Source: AP-15 sp963700195 (lineage in GTDB: Bacteria; Pseudomonadota; Alphaproteobacteria; ATCC43930; CGMCC-115725). Taken from it: a DNA stretch of 64,000 bases. Below the pieces are notes generated by a model. The model did not search any database. It saw only the letters and a list, made by a program, of their open reading frames with translations, and was not told the origin of the DNA. Positions 1 through 9,890 of the stretch are shown one piece after another (position 1 is the stretch's first letter; each line of letters starts with the position of its first letter). Position numbers and translations under genes: made by a program. Location of the stretch: NCBI GenBank assembly GCA_963700195.1, contig CAVOWQ010000047.1, positions 1-64,000 on the forward strand, given 5' to 3'.

Positions 1-30
1 AACCAGGTTTGAATACCGTATGTTGTGGTG

Positions 31-1276
31 GTGATCGATATCGAACCCATCAGAGAGCGGTTTTCGGCGGTGGCCCCTTTTCTCGATGAACGAGGCCGTC
101 GTCTGATCGCGGCGGCGGAGGCATTCGCCGCGGGTTATGGTGGGTCGCGGCGGTCGCGATGGCAACTGGGGTTGCGCCGAGCACGATCGGGCGGGGCCTG
201 AAGGAATTGGCGGAGGATGAGCCGTCGGCACGGGTTCGACGGCCGGGAGCCGGGCGCAAGCCTACGATTTCCAAGAGCCTGCCCCCGCGAAGGCGGGGGA
301 CCCGACGCTGCTTGCCGATCTGGAAGCCCTGGTCGAGCCGACCACGCGCGGCGATCCGGAGTCGCCGCTGCGGTGGACCTGCAAGAGCGTGCGCCGACTG
401 GCGGAGGCGCTGCAAGCGCAGGGCCACGAGGTCAGCCGCACCGTGGTCGCCGACTTGCTCCATGAAGTGGGCTACAGCCTGCAAGCCAATCGCAAGACCA
501 TGGAGGGCGACAGCCATCCCGATCGGGATGCGCAGTTCGAGTACATCAACGCCCAAGTGTCCAGCGCTTTGGCTGAACAGCAGCCGGTGATCTCGGTGGA
601 CACCAAGAAGAAGGAACTGGTCGGGGATTTCAAGAACGGCGGCCGCGAATGGCGCCCCCAGGGCGACCCGGAAGAGGTGCGGGTCCATGACTTCCTGATC
701 ACGGAACTGGGCCGGGCGATTCCCTACGGGTCTACGATCTGCGCAGAATGCCGGCTGGGTGAGCGTGGGCATCGACCACGACACGGCGGCCTTCGCGGTG
801 GAGAGCATCCGCCGTGGTGGCATCGATGGGCGAGCGCCGTTACCCCAAGCGCCACGCCGTTGCTGATCACCGCCGACGGCGGCGGCAGCAACGGCTCGCG
901 GGTCCGGCTGTGGAAAGTGGAACTGCAGAAACTGGCCGACGAGACTCGGGCTTGACATCTCGGTCTGCCACTTGCCGCCGGGAACCAGCAAGTGGAACAA
1001 GATCGAGCACCGGCTGTTCTCCTTCATCAGCCAGAACTGGCGCGGCAAGCCGCTGGTGAGCCACGGGTGATCGTCGATCTGATCTCGGCCACACACCACC
1101 AAGAACCGGCCTCACCGTGCGCTGCCAATTCGACACCGGCCAATATCCCAACGGCGTTGTCGTATCGGATGCCGAGAATGGCCGCCATCAACATCCAACG
1201 CGCCGAGTTCCACGGCGAGTGGAACTACACCATCTCACCAGATCCTCATCGCCCAATTCGCGCGTTTATCTCGTGA
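31..1276 (+). pseudogene. ISAzo13-type transposase, decayed
   Basis: Remnant of a transposase of the ISAzo13 type, recognised from its characteristic core (LLHEVGYSLQANRKT, ISVDTKKKELVGDFKNGG, LITADGGGSNGSR, LPPGTSKWNKIEHRLFSF, INIQRAEFHGEWNYTI). The DDE residues are probably the D of SVDTKKK, the D of TADGGG and the E of NKIEHRLF. The coding run starts at a GTG near 31 and has to change frame at least four times (near 150, at the hairpin 282-299, near 740-830 and near 950), with a further break after 1065, so no full-length protein is made. No terminal inverted repeats were identified. Family call rests on memory of conserved motifs. Confidence 0.8.
282..299. repeat. REP-like hairpin inside the transposase
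   Basis: Perfect 7-bp stem CCCCCGC / GCGGGGG around the loop GAAG. It sits between the codons for PTISKS and DPTLLADLEALV of the transposase. About 20 extra bases are present here and the reading frame changes by exactly that amount, so the hairpin looks like an insertion that broke the gene. Confidence 0.6.
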
Positions 1277-1671
1277 CGGGCCCTTAGTTGCGGTCACCGC
1301 CTGGGCTCTTGTTGCGAGCACGACTTTCGGACAGCATCGAGCAACCAATCTCCTTTCGAGAGAAAGTCCTGGATCGGCGCTGCGACTGAAGCTGTCTGGC
1401 CGGTATTCGATCCGGATCAGGCTTGACCGGGCCGCCGCGCCGCGACGGCCCGGACCCGCTTCTCAGGAATTAACCATGGCAACCGCCTCGATTTCGATCA
1501 TGAAATCGGTCCGGCGAGACGGTAACGCCGACGGTCGTGCTGGTCGAGGTCGCCTGGGCATGCCCCCGGAGCGTGTGCCGGCCGTTGTGTGCCTGGACAA
1601 TCCGCGCGACAATACGAGGGGCAAAGCCTATCGACTTCGCTGCCTTTACTGAGACCCCAGGAGGAATGCCC
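1277..1671. other. intergenic, no gene seen
   Basis: Between the transposase remnant and the cupin gene I see no convincing coding sequence. The only notable site is the AGGAGG at 1659-1664, the ribosome binding site of the cupin gene. Confidence 0.5.
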
Positions 1672-2013
1672 ATGGCGTTTGTCAAATGTTATACCGGCAC
1701 GGACGGTCAGTCACACTTTGAGGACCTGGACCTGCTCCCACCTGACGTGGAGAGGTCAATCGGGCAGGCCGCCAGCAGTATCACCTTCACGCGTTCACCC
1801 AACGGCCGCTTCAGCGATTGGCACAATGCGCCACGCCGCCAGTACGCCATTTTCCTCTCCGGAGGCCAGATGGAGGTCGTGATCGGCGACGGGACCACCC
1901 GGCGGTTCGGCCCTGGAGACGCCGTCCTGTTCGAAGACCTCACGGGACAAGGGCACACCAGCCGAAGCGTCGGTGGGGACCGCCTGACCGCTATCGTGCC
2001 CTTGGCGGATTAG
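1672..2013 (+). CDS. small cupin-domain protein
   Basis: A 113-residue single-domain protein of the cupin fold. The second half shows the cupin signature: a Gly-rich turn at FLSGGQMEVVIGDG, then RRFGPGDAVLFEDLTGQGHTSRS, where the histidine would be a metal ligand. The first cupin motif has no HxH pair, so metal binding is uncertain. The ATG at 1672 is chosen because AGGAGG lies seven bases upstream; an in-frame ATG at 1666 sits too close to it. Homologues of this size often act as small-molecule sensors or isomerases, but no substrate can be assigned. The aldolase gene 190 bases downstream on the same strand could be functionally linked. Confidence 0.75.
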   Translation: MAFVKCYTGTDGQSHFEDLDLLPPDVERSIGQAASSITFTRSPNGRFSDWHNAPRRQYAIFLSGGQMEVVIGDGTTRRFGPGDAVLFEDLTGQGHTSRSVGGDRLTAIVPLAD

Positions 2014-2204
2014 CCTCCTCCCGTGGGTCGTGTACCCGGTGGCGGCAGATAATGATTTCATCCCGAAAGACCGGGCCGCTCATGCTCGTTGGAAGCGATT
2101 GATAGGCCAAGGTGTGTATCACGCCAGCGAGGGGCCTACAGTAGGGAGAGCGAAGGCTAGAGGGAGAGGCCAGCAGCCAAGCCGGAAACTGGAAGGGGAA
2201 AAAC

Positions 2205-3068
2205 ATGGCTGAGAAGATGCGCTACAACAAGATCATCGACCTCCTCGAGCACGGCAAGCCGGTTTTCAGCACCAGCACGGTCCCTAACGGCAGTCTGGAT
2301 GACCTGACCTACATTGCTGATGCCGATTACGACGCGGTCATCATTGAAATGGAACACGAGGGTTTTAGCTTCACCACCCTGCGTACCTCCCTGCAAGTGC
2401 TGCTGAACCGCAAAAGGATCGCCGAGAAGGGCAATCTGCAACCCGACGTAGTGCCGATGGTCCGGATTCCGCCGAACGCCCGCGAACGCAACCAGTGGGT
2501 GATCAAGCAGGCGCTGGACACCGGCGTGTATGGTCTGGTGTTACCCCACCTGAACACAGTGGAGGACGCCCAAGCCGCAGTCGCGGCGGCACGGTATCCG
2601 CAGGTGCCAGGAGTGCAAGACTTTGCACCGGCTGGGGAGCGCGGTTGGGGCAATCGCATCGCCTGCCGATATTGGGGCCTGACCGCTCAGGAATACTACG
2701 ACGCCGCCGACCTCTGGCCCCTGGATCCTGAGGGCAATATCTTACTGATGGGCATCATCGAAGAAGCAGAGGGGGTGCAGAACATACGCGACATTTTGCG
2801 TCAGGCAAGGGGCATCGGCGCCATCTGGGCAGGCCCCGGGGACATGTCGGTGTCGATGGGATTGCGGGGCCAAGCCAGCCATCCAGCCGTGCAAGAAAAT
2901 CTGCTGCGTGTCCTGGCCGCCTGCAAGGAGTTCGGGGTCCCCTGTGCGACGGGAGCCACGGCTGACGACGTGGCGATGCGCCTGGAGCAAGGTTTTCGCA
3001 TCATCATGACCGCTCCGGTGAGAAGCACGCCAGGGCTGGTCGAGGGGCGCCGCCTCGCCGCCCGTTAA
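2205..3068 (+). CDS. HpcH/HpaI family class II aldolase
   Basis: 287 residues, full length for the HpcH/HpaI aldolase family, which cleaves or forms 4-hydroxy-2-oxo acids using a divalent metal. Family features visible: VIIEMEHEGF early in the barrel, VPMVRIPPN with the substrate-binding arginine, MGIIEEAEGV with the metal-binding glutamate, and AGPGDMSVSMG with the metal-binding aspartate. A purine-rich GGAAGGGG lies before the ATG. The natural substrate cannot be read from sequence; 4-hydroxy-2-oxoheptanedioate and 2-keto-3-deoxy sugar acids are the usual ones. The preceding cupin may belong to the same transcript. Confidence 0.85.
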   Translation: MAEKMRYNKIIDLLEHGKPVFSTSTVPNGSLDDLTYIADADYDAVIIEMEHEGFSFTTLRTSLQVLLNRKRIAEKGNLQPDVVPMVRIPPNARERNQWVIKQALDTGVYGLVLPHLNTVEDAQAAVAAARYPQVPGVQDFAPAGERGWGNRIACRYWGLTAQEYYDAADLWPLDPEGNILLMGIIEEAEGVQNIRDILRQARGIGAIWAGPGDMSVSMGLRGQASHPAVQENLLRVLAACKEFGVPCATGATADDVAMRLEQGFRIIMTAPVRSTPGLVEGRRLAAR

Positions 3069-3442
3069 GTGACTTGTCTCTTGTCACTGCGGGAGGGTGG
3101 CAAAGACGGCGTCACTCAGAGGTCTCCCTGCCCAAAACACAGAGGCTGGAAGGCTATTGCGACTTAAGAACCATTCTGCTCTCCTGGTCAGGTTCGCAAC
3201 GTGCGGCCGGCATTTGGCGCGAAAGACGGGTCGCCGAGATAGCGGCTTTGGCGAGGGTTGAGGAAACCATCTACATTAGCTGCCGTCGGCGACCTTGCCC
3301 GCCTGGAGATCGACGAGGGCATCGCGAAATAGGGATGCATAAATACTCGTGCTGAAATACTCGTGCTGAAATGGGTGAATATCCAATAATTCATAACTTG
3401 CATATACTCCTAAAATGAAGGCGTTCTGGAGCCGGATCGCGC
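3069..3442. other. intergenic with 14-bp tandem duplication
   Basis: No gene seen. The unit AAATACTCGTGCTG occurs twice in tandem at 3341-3354 and 3355-3368, followed by a further AAAT, about 70-100 bases before hisC. The stretch from 3340 to 3420 is clearly more AT-rich than its surroundings and probably contains the hisC promoter. Confidence 0.5.
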
Positions 3443-4525
3443 GTGAGCTCTTCGCCCTATGTGCCCGGCGAGCAGCCGCGCATCGCCAATCTGGTCAAGC
3501 TCAACGCCAACGAAAGCCCGTTCGGCCCATCGCCGCTCGCGCTGGAAGCGATGCGAGCGGCAGCGGTGGACACCCTGCGGCTTTATCCCGATCCCGAGGC
3601 GACAGAGCTGCGCGAGGCGCTCGCAGCCCATCACGGCGTGAAGCCCGAACAGGTCTTCGTTGGCAATGGCTCGGACGAAGTGCTCGCGCATGCATTCGTC
3701 GCGCTCTTGAAACAGTCGAAGCCGCCGCTCTTTCCGGACGTCACCTACAGCTTTTATCCCGTGTGGGCGCAATTGTTCGGCCTCGCCTGCGAGACTGTGC
3801 CGTTGGACGACGAAATGCGCGTCAGGGTCGAGGATTATCGGCGCGAGGCGGGCTCGATCGTGATCGCCAACCCCAACGCGCCGACCGGCGTCGCGCTGCC
3901 GCGCGCGGAAATCGCTCGACTGCTCGAAGATCATCCCGATATCCCGGTGGTGATCGACGAGGCCTATGTCGATTTCGGTGGCGAGAGCGCGGTTCCACTC
4001 ATCGCCGATCATCCGAACCTGCTGGTCGTGCAGACGATGTCGAAGTCGCGCGCTCTGGCCGGGTTGCGCGTCGGCTACGCGCTCGGCGACGTGGGGCTGA
4101 TCGAGGCGCTCCACCGCGTGAAAAACAGCTTCAATTCCTACCCGCTCGGCCGCCTCGCCCAGGCGGGCGCGACGGCTTCGGTTCGCGACGACGCCTATTT
4201 CCGCGAGAGCTGCGCGAGGGTCGTCGCAGGTCGCGAAGCGATGACGCGGGAGCTGATCCGGCTTGGCTTTGTCGTTCTGCATTCGAGCGCGAATTTCGTC
4301 TTCGCCAGGCATCCGGCGCGGGGCGGGGCGGAATTCGCGGCGGCGTTGCGCGAACATGCGGTGCTGGTGCGGCACTTCAACAAGCCGCGCACGGCACCCT
4401 ATCTGCGCATCACCGTCGGGACGGAGGACGACGTGCGACGGCTAATCGCGGCAGCGGAGCTTATCCTCAGGCATGAATACCGGCTGGCGAGAGCCTCGGG
4501 GTCAGTGGGCACGGTTACGGCCTAA
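3443..4525 (+). CDS. hisC: histidinol-phosphate aminotransferase
   Basis: PLP-dependent aminotransferase of fold type I converting imidazole-acetol phosphate to histidinol phosphate in histidine synthesis. Conserved blocks: YVPGEQPRIANLVKLNANES, VFVGNGSDEVLAHAF, IANPNAPTGVALP, VVIDEAYVDF, and the PLP lysine in QTMSKSRALAGLRVGYALG; ITVGTEDD lies near the C-terminus. The frame opens at a GTG at 3443, but the usual hisC N-terminus lies just upstream in another frame: the ATG at 3415 reads MKAFWSRIAREL, which would join directly to SPYVPGEQP. A one-base indel near 3445 is therefore likely, and the true start is probably 3415. Apart from that the 360-residue protein is complete. Confidence 0.88.
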   Translation: MSSSPYVPGEQPRIANLVKLNANESPFGPSPLALEAMRAAAVDTLRLYPDPEATELREALAAHHGVKPEQVFVGNGSDEVLAHAFVALLKQSKPPLFPDVTYSFYPVWAQLFGLACETVPLDDEMRVRVEDYRREAGSIVIANPNAPTGVALPRAEIARLLEDHPDIPVVIDEAYVDFGGESAVPLIADHPNLLVVQTMSKSRALAGLRVGYALGDVGLIEALHRVKNSFNSYPLGRLAQAGATASVRDDAYFRESCARVVAGREAMTRELIRLGFVVLHSSANFVFARHPARGGAEFAAALREHAVLVRHFNKPRTAPYLRITVGTEDDVRRLIAAAELILRHEYRLARASGSVGTVTA

Positions 4526-4790
4526 GCAGTCTGACGGACCAGTTCGAGGCGAAGCGAGCCGAAATCAAACTCCTTCGTGCGCGGCGGTCCCGCCTCCCGC
4601 CAGGGATAATCGGAGGCGAACGCTCTTTTGTGCGTCCGCACGGAAGGAACCCGCGGGCCGGCCGCACCAGCGCAAGGACCGCTCTCTGAATGTTCCGGCC
4701 CTTGATTGCCGCCAACGCGTTGGCCTCTGTCACAGCGAGGTAAGCGCGCGAGGTAGGAAATTATGAACCCGGATGCCGGTGCCGCTACCG

Positions 4791-6432
4791 TCAGGTCGCC
4801 GTGCTTGCCGCCAGCTCGTCGACCAGGCTGGGCTTGTGGATCTTGCCGGTCGGCGTGCGAGGGAATTCCCCGGCCGCTCGAAACGCGAACCGTTCCGGTA
4901 CCTTGTACCTTGCCAGCCGCTCCCGGCAGAGGGCGACGATCGACGGGGTATCGGCTGCCGCCCCCGCACGCAACACGACCGCCGCTGCTACGATCTCACC
5001 CTTCGACTGATCCGGCACACCTACGACGTAGGCCTGCACGATGTCAGGATGCTGCAACAGGACTTGCTCGACCTCCAGCGGTGCGACGTTGACGCCGCCA
5101 GTCTTGATCATCTCCTTCAGTCGTCCGCGGAAACCGATGCGCCCGTCCGCGTCGATCGAGCCGAGATCACCGGTCAGAAAGTAGCCATCCTTGTCAAACG
5201 CCTCGGCATCGAGCTCCGGTGCCCTGTAATAACGGGGCGTGATGTGACCGCTGACGGCCAGCTCGCCGATTTCGCCTTGCGGCAGGGGCCGCCTTGTAAT
5301 GAGATCCACAGTACGGATGCCTCATTCCGGGCAGCGGCAAGCCTTGGCTACGCAATCGGAGCTCTAACGGATCGCGGGCATCGGTCACGGCGCAATTGCC
5401 GTAGGTCTCGGTCGAGCCGTAGACATTGCAGAGCTCCTCGGCTCCCAGGGCCTCGATGGTAATGCGGATGTCTTCGGGCGGGCCAATGGTGAGCCCGGTT
5501 CGCATCGCGCCCAATCGGCGGCCTGGGTGATTCTCGTGCTCCAGCATAGCCCGCGCCATGTTGCCCATACCGTAGTAGACGCTGCAGCGCTCGCGCTCGA
5601 TCAAGGCCAGCGCCTCTCCCGCCTCGAAGCTCTCCTGCAGGACGATGCAACCGCCATGGGTCATGATCGCCGGCAGTGCATTGGCCGAGCCGAACGACCA
5701 GAACAGCGGCACCGCGAGCCATACGCGATCAGTCGCGCTCAGATGCATGCGCTCGCCGATGTCGAAGCCGTTGGCGATCACCGGCCCGTGCGCCAAGGTC
5801 ACGCCTTTGGGCGCAGCGGTGGACCCCGAGGTGTAGAGGATGTAGCAGACGTCCTCCGGGGTCACAGCCTGCTGCGCGGTGGCGAGCGCGGCTGCATCCA
5901 CCGATGCGCCCTGCACCAGGAACTCCGGCAGCGAGAAAACACCAGCGAACGCCGGGCCGCCGACCGCGACGACGGTGCGCAGGGCCGGAAGTCGCTTGGC
6001 CCTGAGAGCCCCGGGCAGCGAGCGGTCGAGCTCGGGACAAAGTTCGCGGAGCGCGTCGAGAAAACGCCGGCCGCGAAAGGCGTCAAGCGTGATCAAGGCG
6101 GCCGCGCCGGAGTTCTCGAGCGTCCAGACAAGTTCACGTTGTGTCGAGAACGTGCTGATGGCGGCGACGATGGCGCCAATCTTGGCAGCGGCGAATGCGC
6201 TGACGACCCACTCCGTGCGGTTGGTAACCAGCAGCGCGACCCGGTCGCCTCGCTGGATTCCGACAGCAAGAAGCGCCCGGGCGAAGACATCCATCCGCGC
6301 CTTGAGACCGACGTAATCGAGACGCTCATCGCGAAACACGACGGCCTCGACGCAGGGTCTGGCGGCAGCCATCTCGTCGACCAGGTCGCCCAGTGTCCGG
6401 CTGGCAGGGCGCGCCCCAGGCAGGTCATTCAT
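4791..6432 (-). CDS. AMP-dependent acyl-CoA synthetase/ligase (one frameshift)
   Basis: Adenylate-forming enzyme that activates a carboxylic acid as its CoA thioester, about 546 residues. Motifs in order: P-loop YTSGSTAAPKGV, YGSTETYGN, GYFLTGDLGSIDADGRIGFRGR, KEMIKTGGVN, and the C-terminal catalytic lysine in PRTPTGKIHKP. The frame changes once near 5310-5325, between LPLPGMR and VDLITRRPLPQGEIGEL; both sides are well conserved, so a single-base indel is likely. The ATG at 6432 overlaps the stop of the upstream enoyl-CoA hydratase by 8 bases, suggesting translational coupling. The acid substrate is unknown; the pairing suggests degradation of a fatty or alicyclic/aromatic acid. Confidence 0.82.
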
Positions 6433-7182
6433 AGTGCGGTTTTCGCTTTTCGCGGAACGCGGCGATGCCTTCGGCAAAGTGGGGGCTTGCGCGCACCTGA
6501 TCGCCAAGCTGCTGCTCGAGGGCCTCGCGGGTCAACGCGTGGTCGGCGATCATGGCGCTGACTTGCTGTTTGACCGCCTGCACCGCCGATGGGCTGTTTG
6601 CAGCGATCATTTCCGCTGTCTCGATCGCCCACCGCATCAGCTCGCCCTTGGCACCAGCCGGTTTACCAGACCGAGCCGAGTCGCCTGCGCGGCATCGATC
6701 AATCGCGCCGTCAGGAGCAGGTCCATGGCGTGAACATAACCGATCTGATGGATCAGCTTGATGGTGGAGCCACCGAACGGATAGATCGACCACTTAACCT
6801 CGGTCAGGCCAAAGCGCGCCGTCGGCACGGCTGCGCGGAGGTCGGTCGAGAGCATCAACTCGAGGCCACCGCCGACGCAATCGCCATTTACCGCGGCGAC
6901 GATCGGTTTCGAATAGGCATCGTTCTTCAGAAGGGCATGGTTGACCATCCGTGCTACTTCCGGCCCGGCTGAGAGGTCGCCGCTGACATCGGCGCCGACG
7001 GTGAAGGCGCGTTCACCCGCGCCGGTCAAAACAATACAGCGGAAGTCTCGGTCGCGCTCCAGCTCATCCGATAAACGTCCGAGGTCGCTCAGCATCTGTC
7101 GCGTCATGGCGTTGAGGCGCGGCTGATTGTCAATGGTAACAATGGCGACATGCCGGCTATGTCGAGCGAGACGGATCTCCAT
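6425..7182 (-). CDS. enoyl-CoA hydratase/isomerase family protein (one frameshift)
   Basis: Crotonase-fold protein that would hydrate or isomerise an enoyl-CoA. The two oxyanion-hole regions are present: RAFTVGADVSGD and VAAVNGDCVGGGLELMLSTD. Of the catalytic carboxylates, the Glu of FGLTEVKWSIYPFGG remains while the second position is Pro, as in many non-hydratase members. The first 180 residues run in one frame to NRLVPRAS and stop; the rest (AKGELMRWAIETAEMIAANS to FREKRKPHYE) is in another frame, with the break near 6650. The two parts together give a normal length of about 252 residues. First gene of a two-gene unit with the CoA ligase. Confidence 0.8.
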
Positions 7183-7310
7183 GGCTCGGGCTCCAACTCG
7201 ATAACGATCTTAACGTACACGAGACCCGCGAGCAGGGCGCAATCGACTGCTCGCGATCGTTTTGCGATATCGTCGGCGCGGGCTATCGGAGCATCGCGAG
7301 GAGCAAGAAA

Positions 7311-8303
7311 ATGAAGGCGGTCCGTTGCCGGGAATGGGGCACACCGGATGTGTTGCGGCTCGAGGAGGCCGAGAGCCCAAGCCTCAAACCGCACCAGGTT
7401 CGCATCCGGGTGCGCGCCGCTGGGGTGAACTTCGCCGACAGCCTGATGGTGGGCGGTACCTATCAGGTGAAACCCCCGTTCCCGTTTACCCCGGGGCTCG
7501 AAGCTGCTGGTGAGATCGTCGAAACCGGCCGCACGGTCGACGGCTTGCAGGTGGGGCAGCGGGTGCTCGCGGTGCTGCGCAACGGCGGCGGCTACGCCGA
7601 GGAAATCGTACTCGACGCCGCCGCCGTAGTGCCGATTCCCGATGCGATGGATTTCGTCACCGCCGCAGCGTTCCCGGTTGCCTACGGCATCTCGCATTTC
7701 GCGCTGACCCATCGTGGCCATTTGCAGCTGGGCGAGACGCTGCTGGTACTCGGCGCCGCCGGCGGGGTGGTCGGGCTGACGGCGGTCGAGATCGGCAAGG
7801 CGATGGGTGCGCGGGTCATCGCCGCGGCTGGCGGCGCGGAAAAACTGGCAGTGGCGAGGGCGCGGGGGGCAGACGAGCTGATCGATTATGGAGAGGAAAG
7901 CATCCGCGACCGAGTGCGCGCGTTGACCGATGGCAAAGGTGCCGATGTCGTCTTCGACCCGGTCGGCGGTGACGCGGTCGACCAAGCGCTGCGGGCGGTC
8001 AACTGGGAGGCCCGGATGCTGGTCATCGGCTTTGCCGCCGGTCGCATCCAGGCGGTCCCGGCCAATCTGATCCTGGTCAAGAACATCTCGGTGATCGGGG
8101 TCGTCTGGGGAGCGCAGAGCGAGCGGAACCCTGCCCTGATCAGCCGCAACCTCGCCGAATTGCTGCGTTGGTGGGAGGCCGGGCGCCTCAAGCCCCTGGT
8201 CGCGAAGGTTTTTCCATTGACCGAGGCCGGCAACGCGCTGACCGCACTGTTGTCGCGCCGATACGCCGGCAAGATCGTCCTCCAAACCCAAGCCGTCGAC
8301 TAG
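7311..8303 (+). CDS. zinc-independent NADPH:quinone oxidoreductase (MDR family)
   Basis: 330 residues, intact. A medium-chain dehydrogenase/reductase without the zinc ligands, of the quinone oxidoreductase/crotonyl-CoA reductase-like branch. Signatures: RAAGVNFADSLMVGG, TPGLEAAGEIVETG, the nucleotide-binding LVLGAAGGVVGLTAVEIGKAMG, and the C-terminal RYAGKIVL. The start is supported by GAGGAGC seven bases before the ATG. It is divergent from the hydratase/ligase pair and convergent with the CoA-transferase, so it may serve the same catabolic pathway, for example by reducing an enoyl intermediate or a quinone. Substrate not assignable. Confidence 0.88.
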   Translation: MKAVRCREWGTPDVLRLEEAESPSLKPHQVRIRVRAAGVNFADSLMVGGTYQVKPPFPFTPGLEAAGEIVETGRTVDGLQVGQRVLAVLRNGGGYAEEIVLDAAAVVPIPDAMDFVTAAAFPVAYGISHFALTHRGHLQLGETLLVLGAAGGVVGLTAVEIGKAMGARVIAAAGGAEKLAVARARGADELIDYGEESIRDRVRALTDGKGADVVFDPVGGDAVDQALRAVNWEARMLVIGFAAGRIQAVPANLILVKNISVIGVVWGAQSERNPALISRNLAELLRWWEAGRLKPLVAKVFPLTEAGNALTALLSRRYAGKIVLQTQAVD

Positions 8304-8305
8304 CC

Positions 8306-9572
8306 TCACACCAGCTGCTCGCTCGCGCATTCCAATTCGGCGCGAAAGCTCGGATCGGCGATCGCGACGAGAGCACGGGCGCGTTCGCCAAGCGTGCGGC
8401 CGCGCAGTTCGGCGATGCCGTGTTCCGTGACTACGAGGTCGGCCTCGGCGCGCGGGGTCGTGACGACACCGTCGACCAGCTTGGCGACGATGCGTGACCG
8501 GGTGCGCTGGCGATTGGTCGATTGCAGAGCGATGATCGATCGTCCGTCCGGCGCGCGGTTGGCTGTACGGACGAAGTCCATTTGACCACCGACCAAGCCG
8601 ATATGCTGTCCTCTTGCGGTCTCCGCATTGACCTGGCCGGTGAGGTCGACCTCAGGCGCGCCATTGATCGCGATAAACCGGCGGAAATTGTCGACCACCA
8701 GCGCATCGTGCGTGTAGGATGTCGCGCGGATATGGATCGCCGCGTTGCGGTCGGCAAAACGATAGATCCGAGCCGTTCCCATCAGCATCGTTGCCACGGT
8801 GACCCCAGCGTCGATCTCCTTGTGACGGTTGTCGACGATGCCCGCCGCCATAAGATCGGCGATGTCGTCTCCGACCGCTCCCGAGTGGACACCGAGACCC
8901 CGTTTGCTGCCGAGCGCGCGGGTTACCGCTTCGGGAATAGCACCAAGGCCAAGCTCGACCGTCGCGATCGGGGATCAGCCGGGCGACATGATCGGCGATG
9001 ATGCGGTCGATCGGCCCTACGGGCCGCGCCGGCAGTTCGATCGGCGGCTCAGCGGCCGGCACCAGTACATCGATCGCTTCCGGCTCGATCGCCGTGTCGC
9101 CGTGGGTCCACGGCAATTCCGGGTTAATCTGCGCGATGACTAGCCGCGCCCGGCCGAGCGCCGCGTGCAGGTGCTCGATACCGAGCCCGGCATTGTATCG
9201 GCCGGTTGCGTCCGGGCCGCTGATCTGCAGCAACACTATATCGATTGGTAGACGGCCCGTGGCTACGAGACTGCCTACATCGGAAATATTGGCCGGTACC
9301 ACGTTATCGGCACCGCCGGGAAAAAACCGCCGGCCGGCGCTGGCGCCGCCCAATGCGGTGACGGTGACATTGGCATGGCTGGCGGCGAATGCGTCATTGA
9401 ATGTCAGCGGAAAAAACACTCTGAATGGCGGGCAGCGCTCCGCCTGGGCATCAAGCATGCGGGTAAGAAGCACCGGTTGCGCCGTCGCCTCGGCCCAGCC
9501 GACTGTCTCGCCGGCGCGGATCAGCTGGGTAAAATCGAGCGCCTCGGGCGCTATTGTGATCGGGGTTTTCAC
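8306..9572 (-). CDS. acetyl-CoA hydrolase / CoA-transferase family (one frameshift)
   Basis: About 421 residues. Belongs to the acetyl-CoA hydrolase/4-hydroxybutyrate CoA-transferase family, which moves CoA between carboxylic acids. Conserved: DIVLLQISGPD, PELPWTHGD, VHSGAVGDD, GLVGGQMDFVR (the family QxDF element), IVAKLVDGVVTTPRAEADLVVTEHGIAELRG. The N-terminal 205 or so residues are in one frame and the rest in another, with the change near 8965 in IPD-ATVELGLGAIPEAV. The stop lies 2 bases beyond that of the convergent oxidoreductase. Known roles include activating a short acid with acetyl-CoA; which acid is unknown here. Confidence 0.8.
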
Positions 9573-9890
9573 GTCTCTCTTGGTGGTGTCATCTCGCCGG
9601 GATTGGTAGAGCTTTACGAGCCGCGGGGTTGCGTCGCATTCGACCGCCTCATACGCGCTGTCGAGAAGTCACCGTCAGCAGCGAAAAGAATACGACCCCT
9701 CGGAGCCATTTCCGATACCCGGCCAGAGGGCCTTCACCCTTCCGCGTCGGCCACCTTGATGCCAGAGCCAGGCTTTTTCGCCGGCCAGAGAGGAGCGGTA
9801 TCTCCGATCCATAACATCCGCCTTTGTGCGGGAAAGAACAAATTCCGCGGCCGAACGCCCAGCTTCGCGACAACTGCACCTAATGTCGCT
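9573..9890. other. intergenic, no gene seen
   Basis: Lies between the 5' end of the CoA-transferase and the 3' end of the PatB-like gene, both on the minus strand. I see no conserved coding sequence. A run of about 30 C/G-rich bases near 9770-9800 shows no clear hairpin with a T-tract. Confidence 0.4.
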
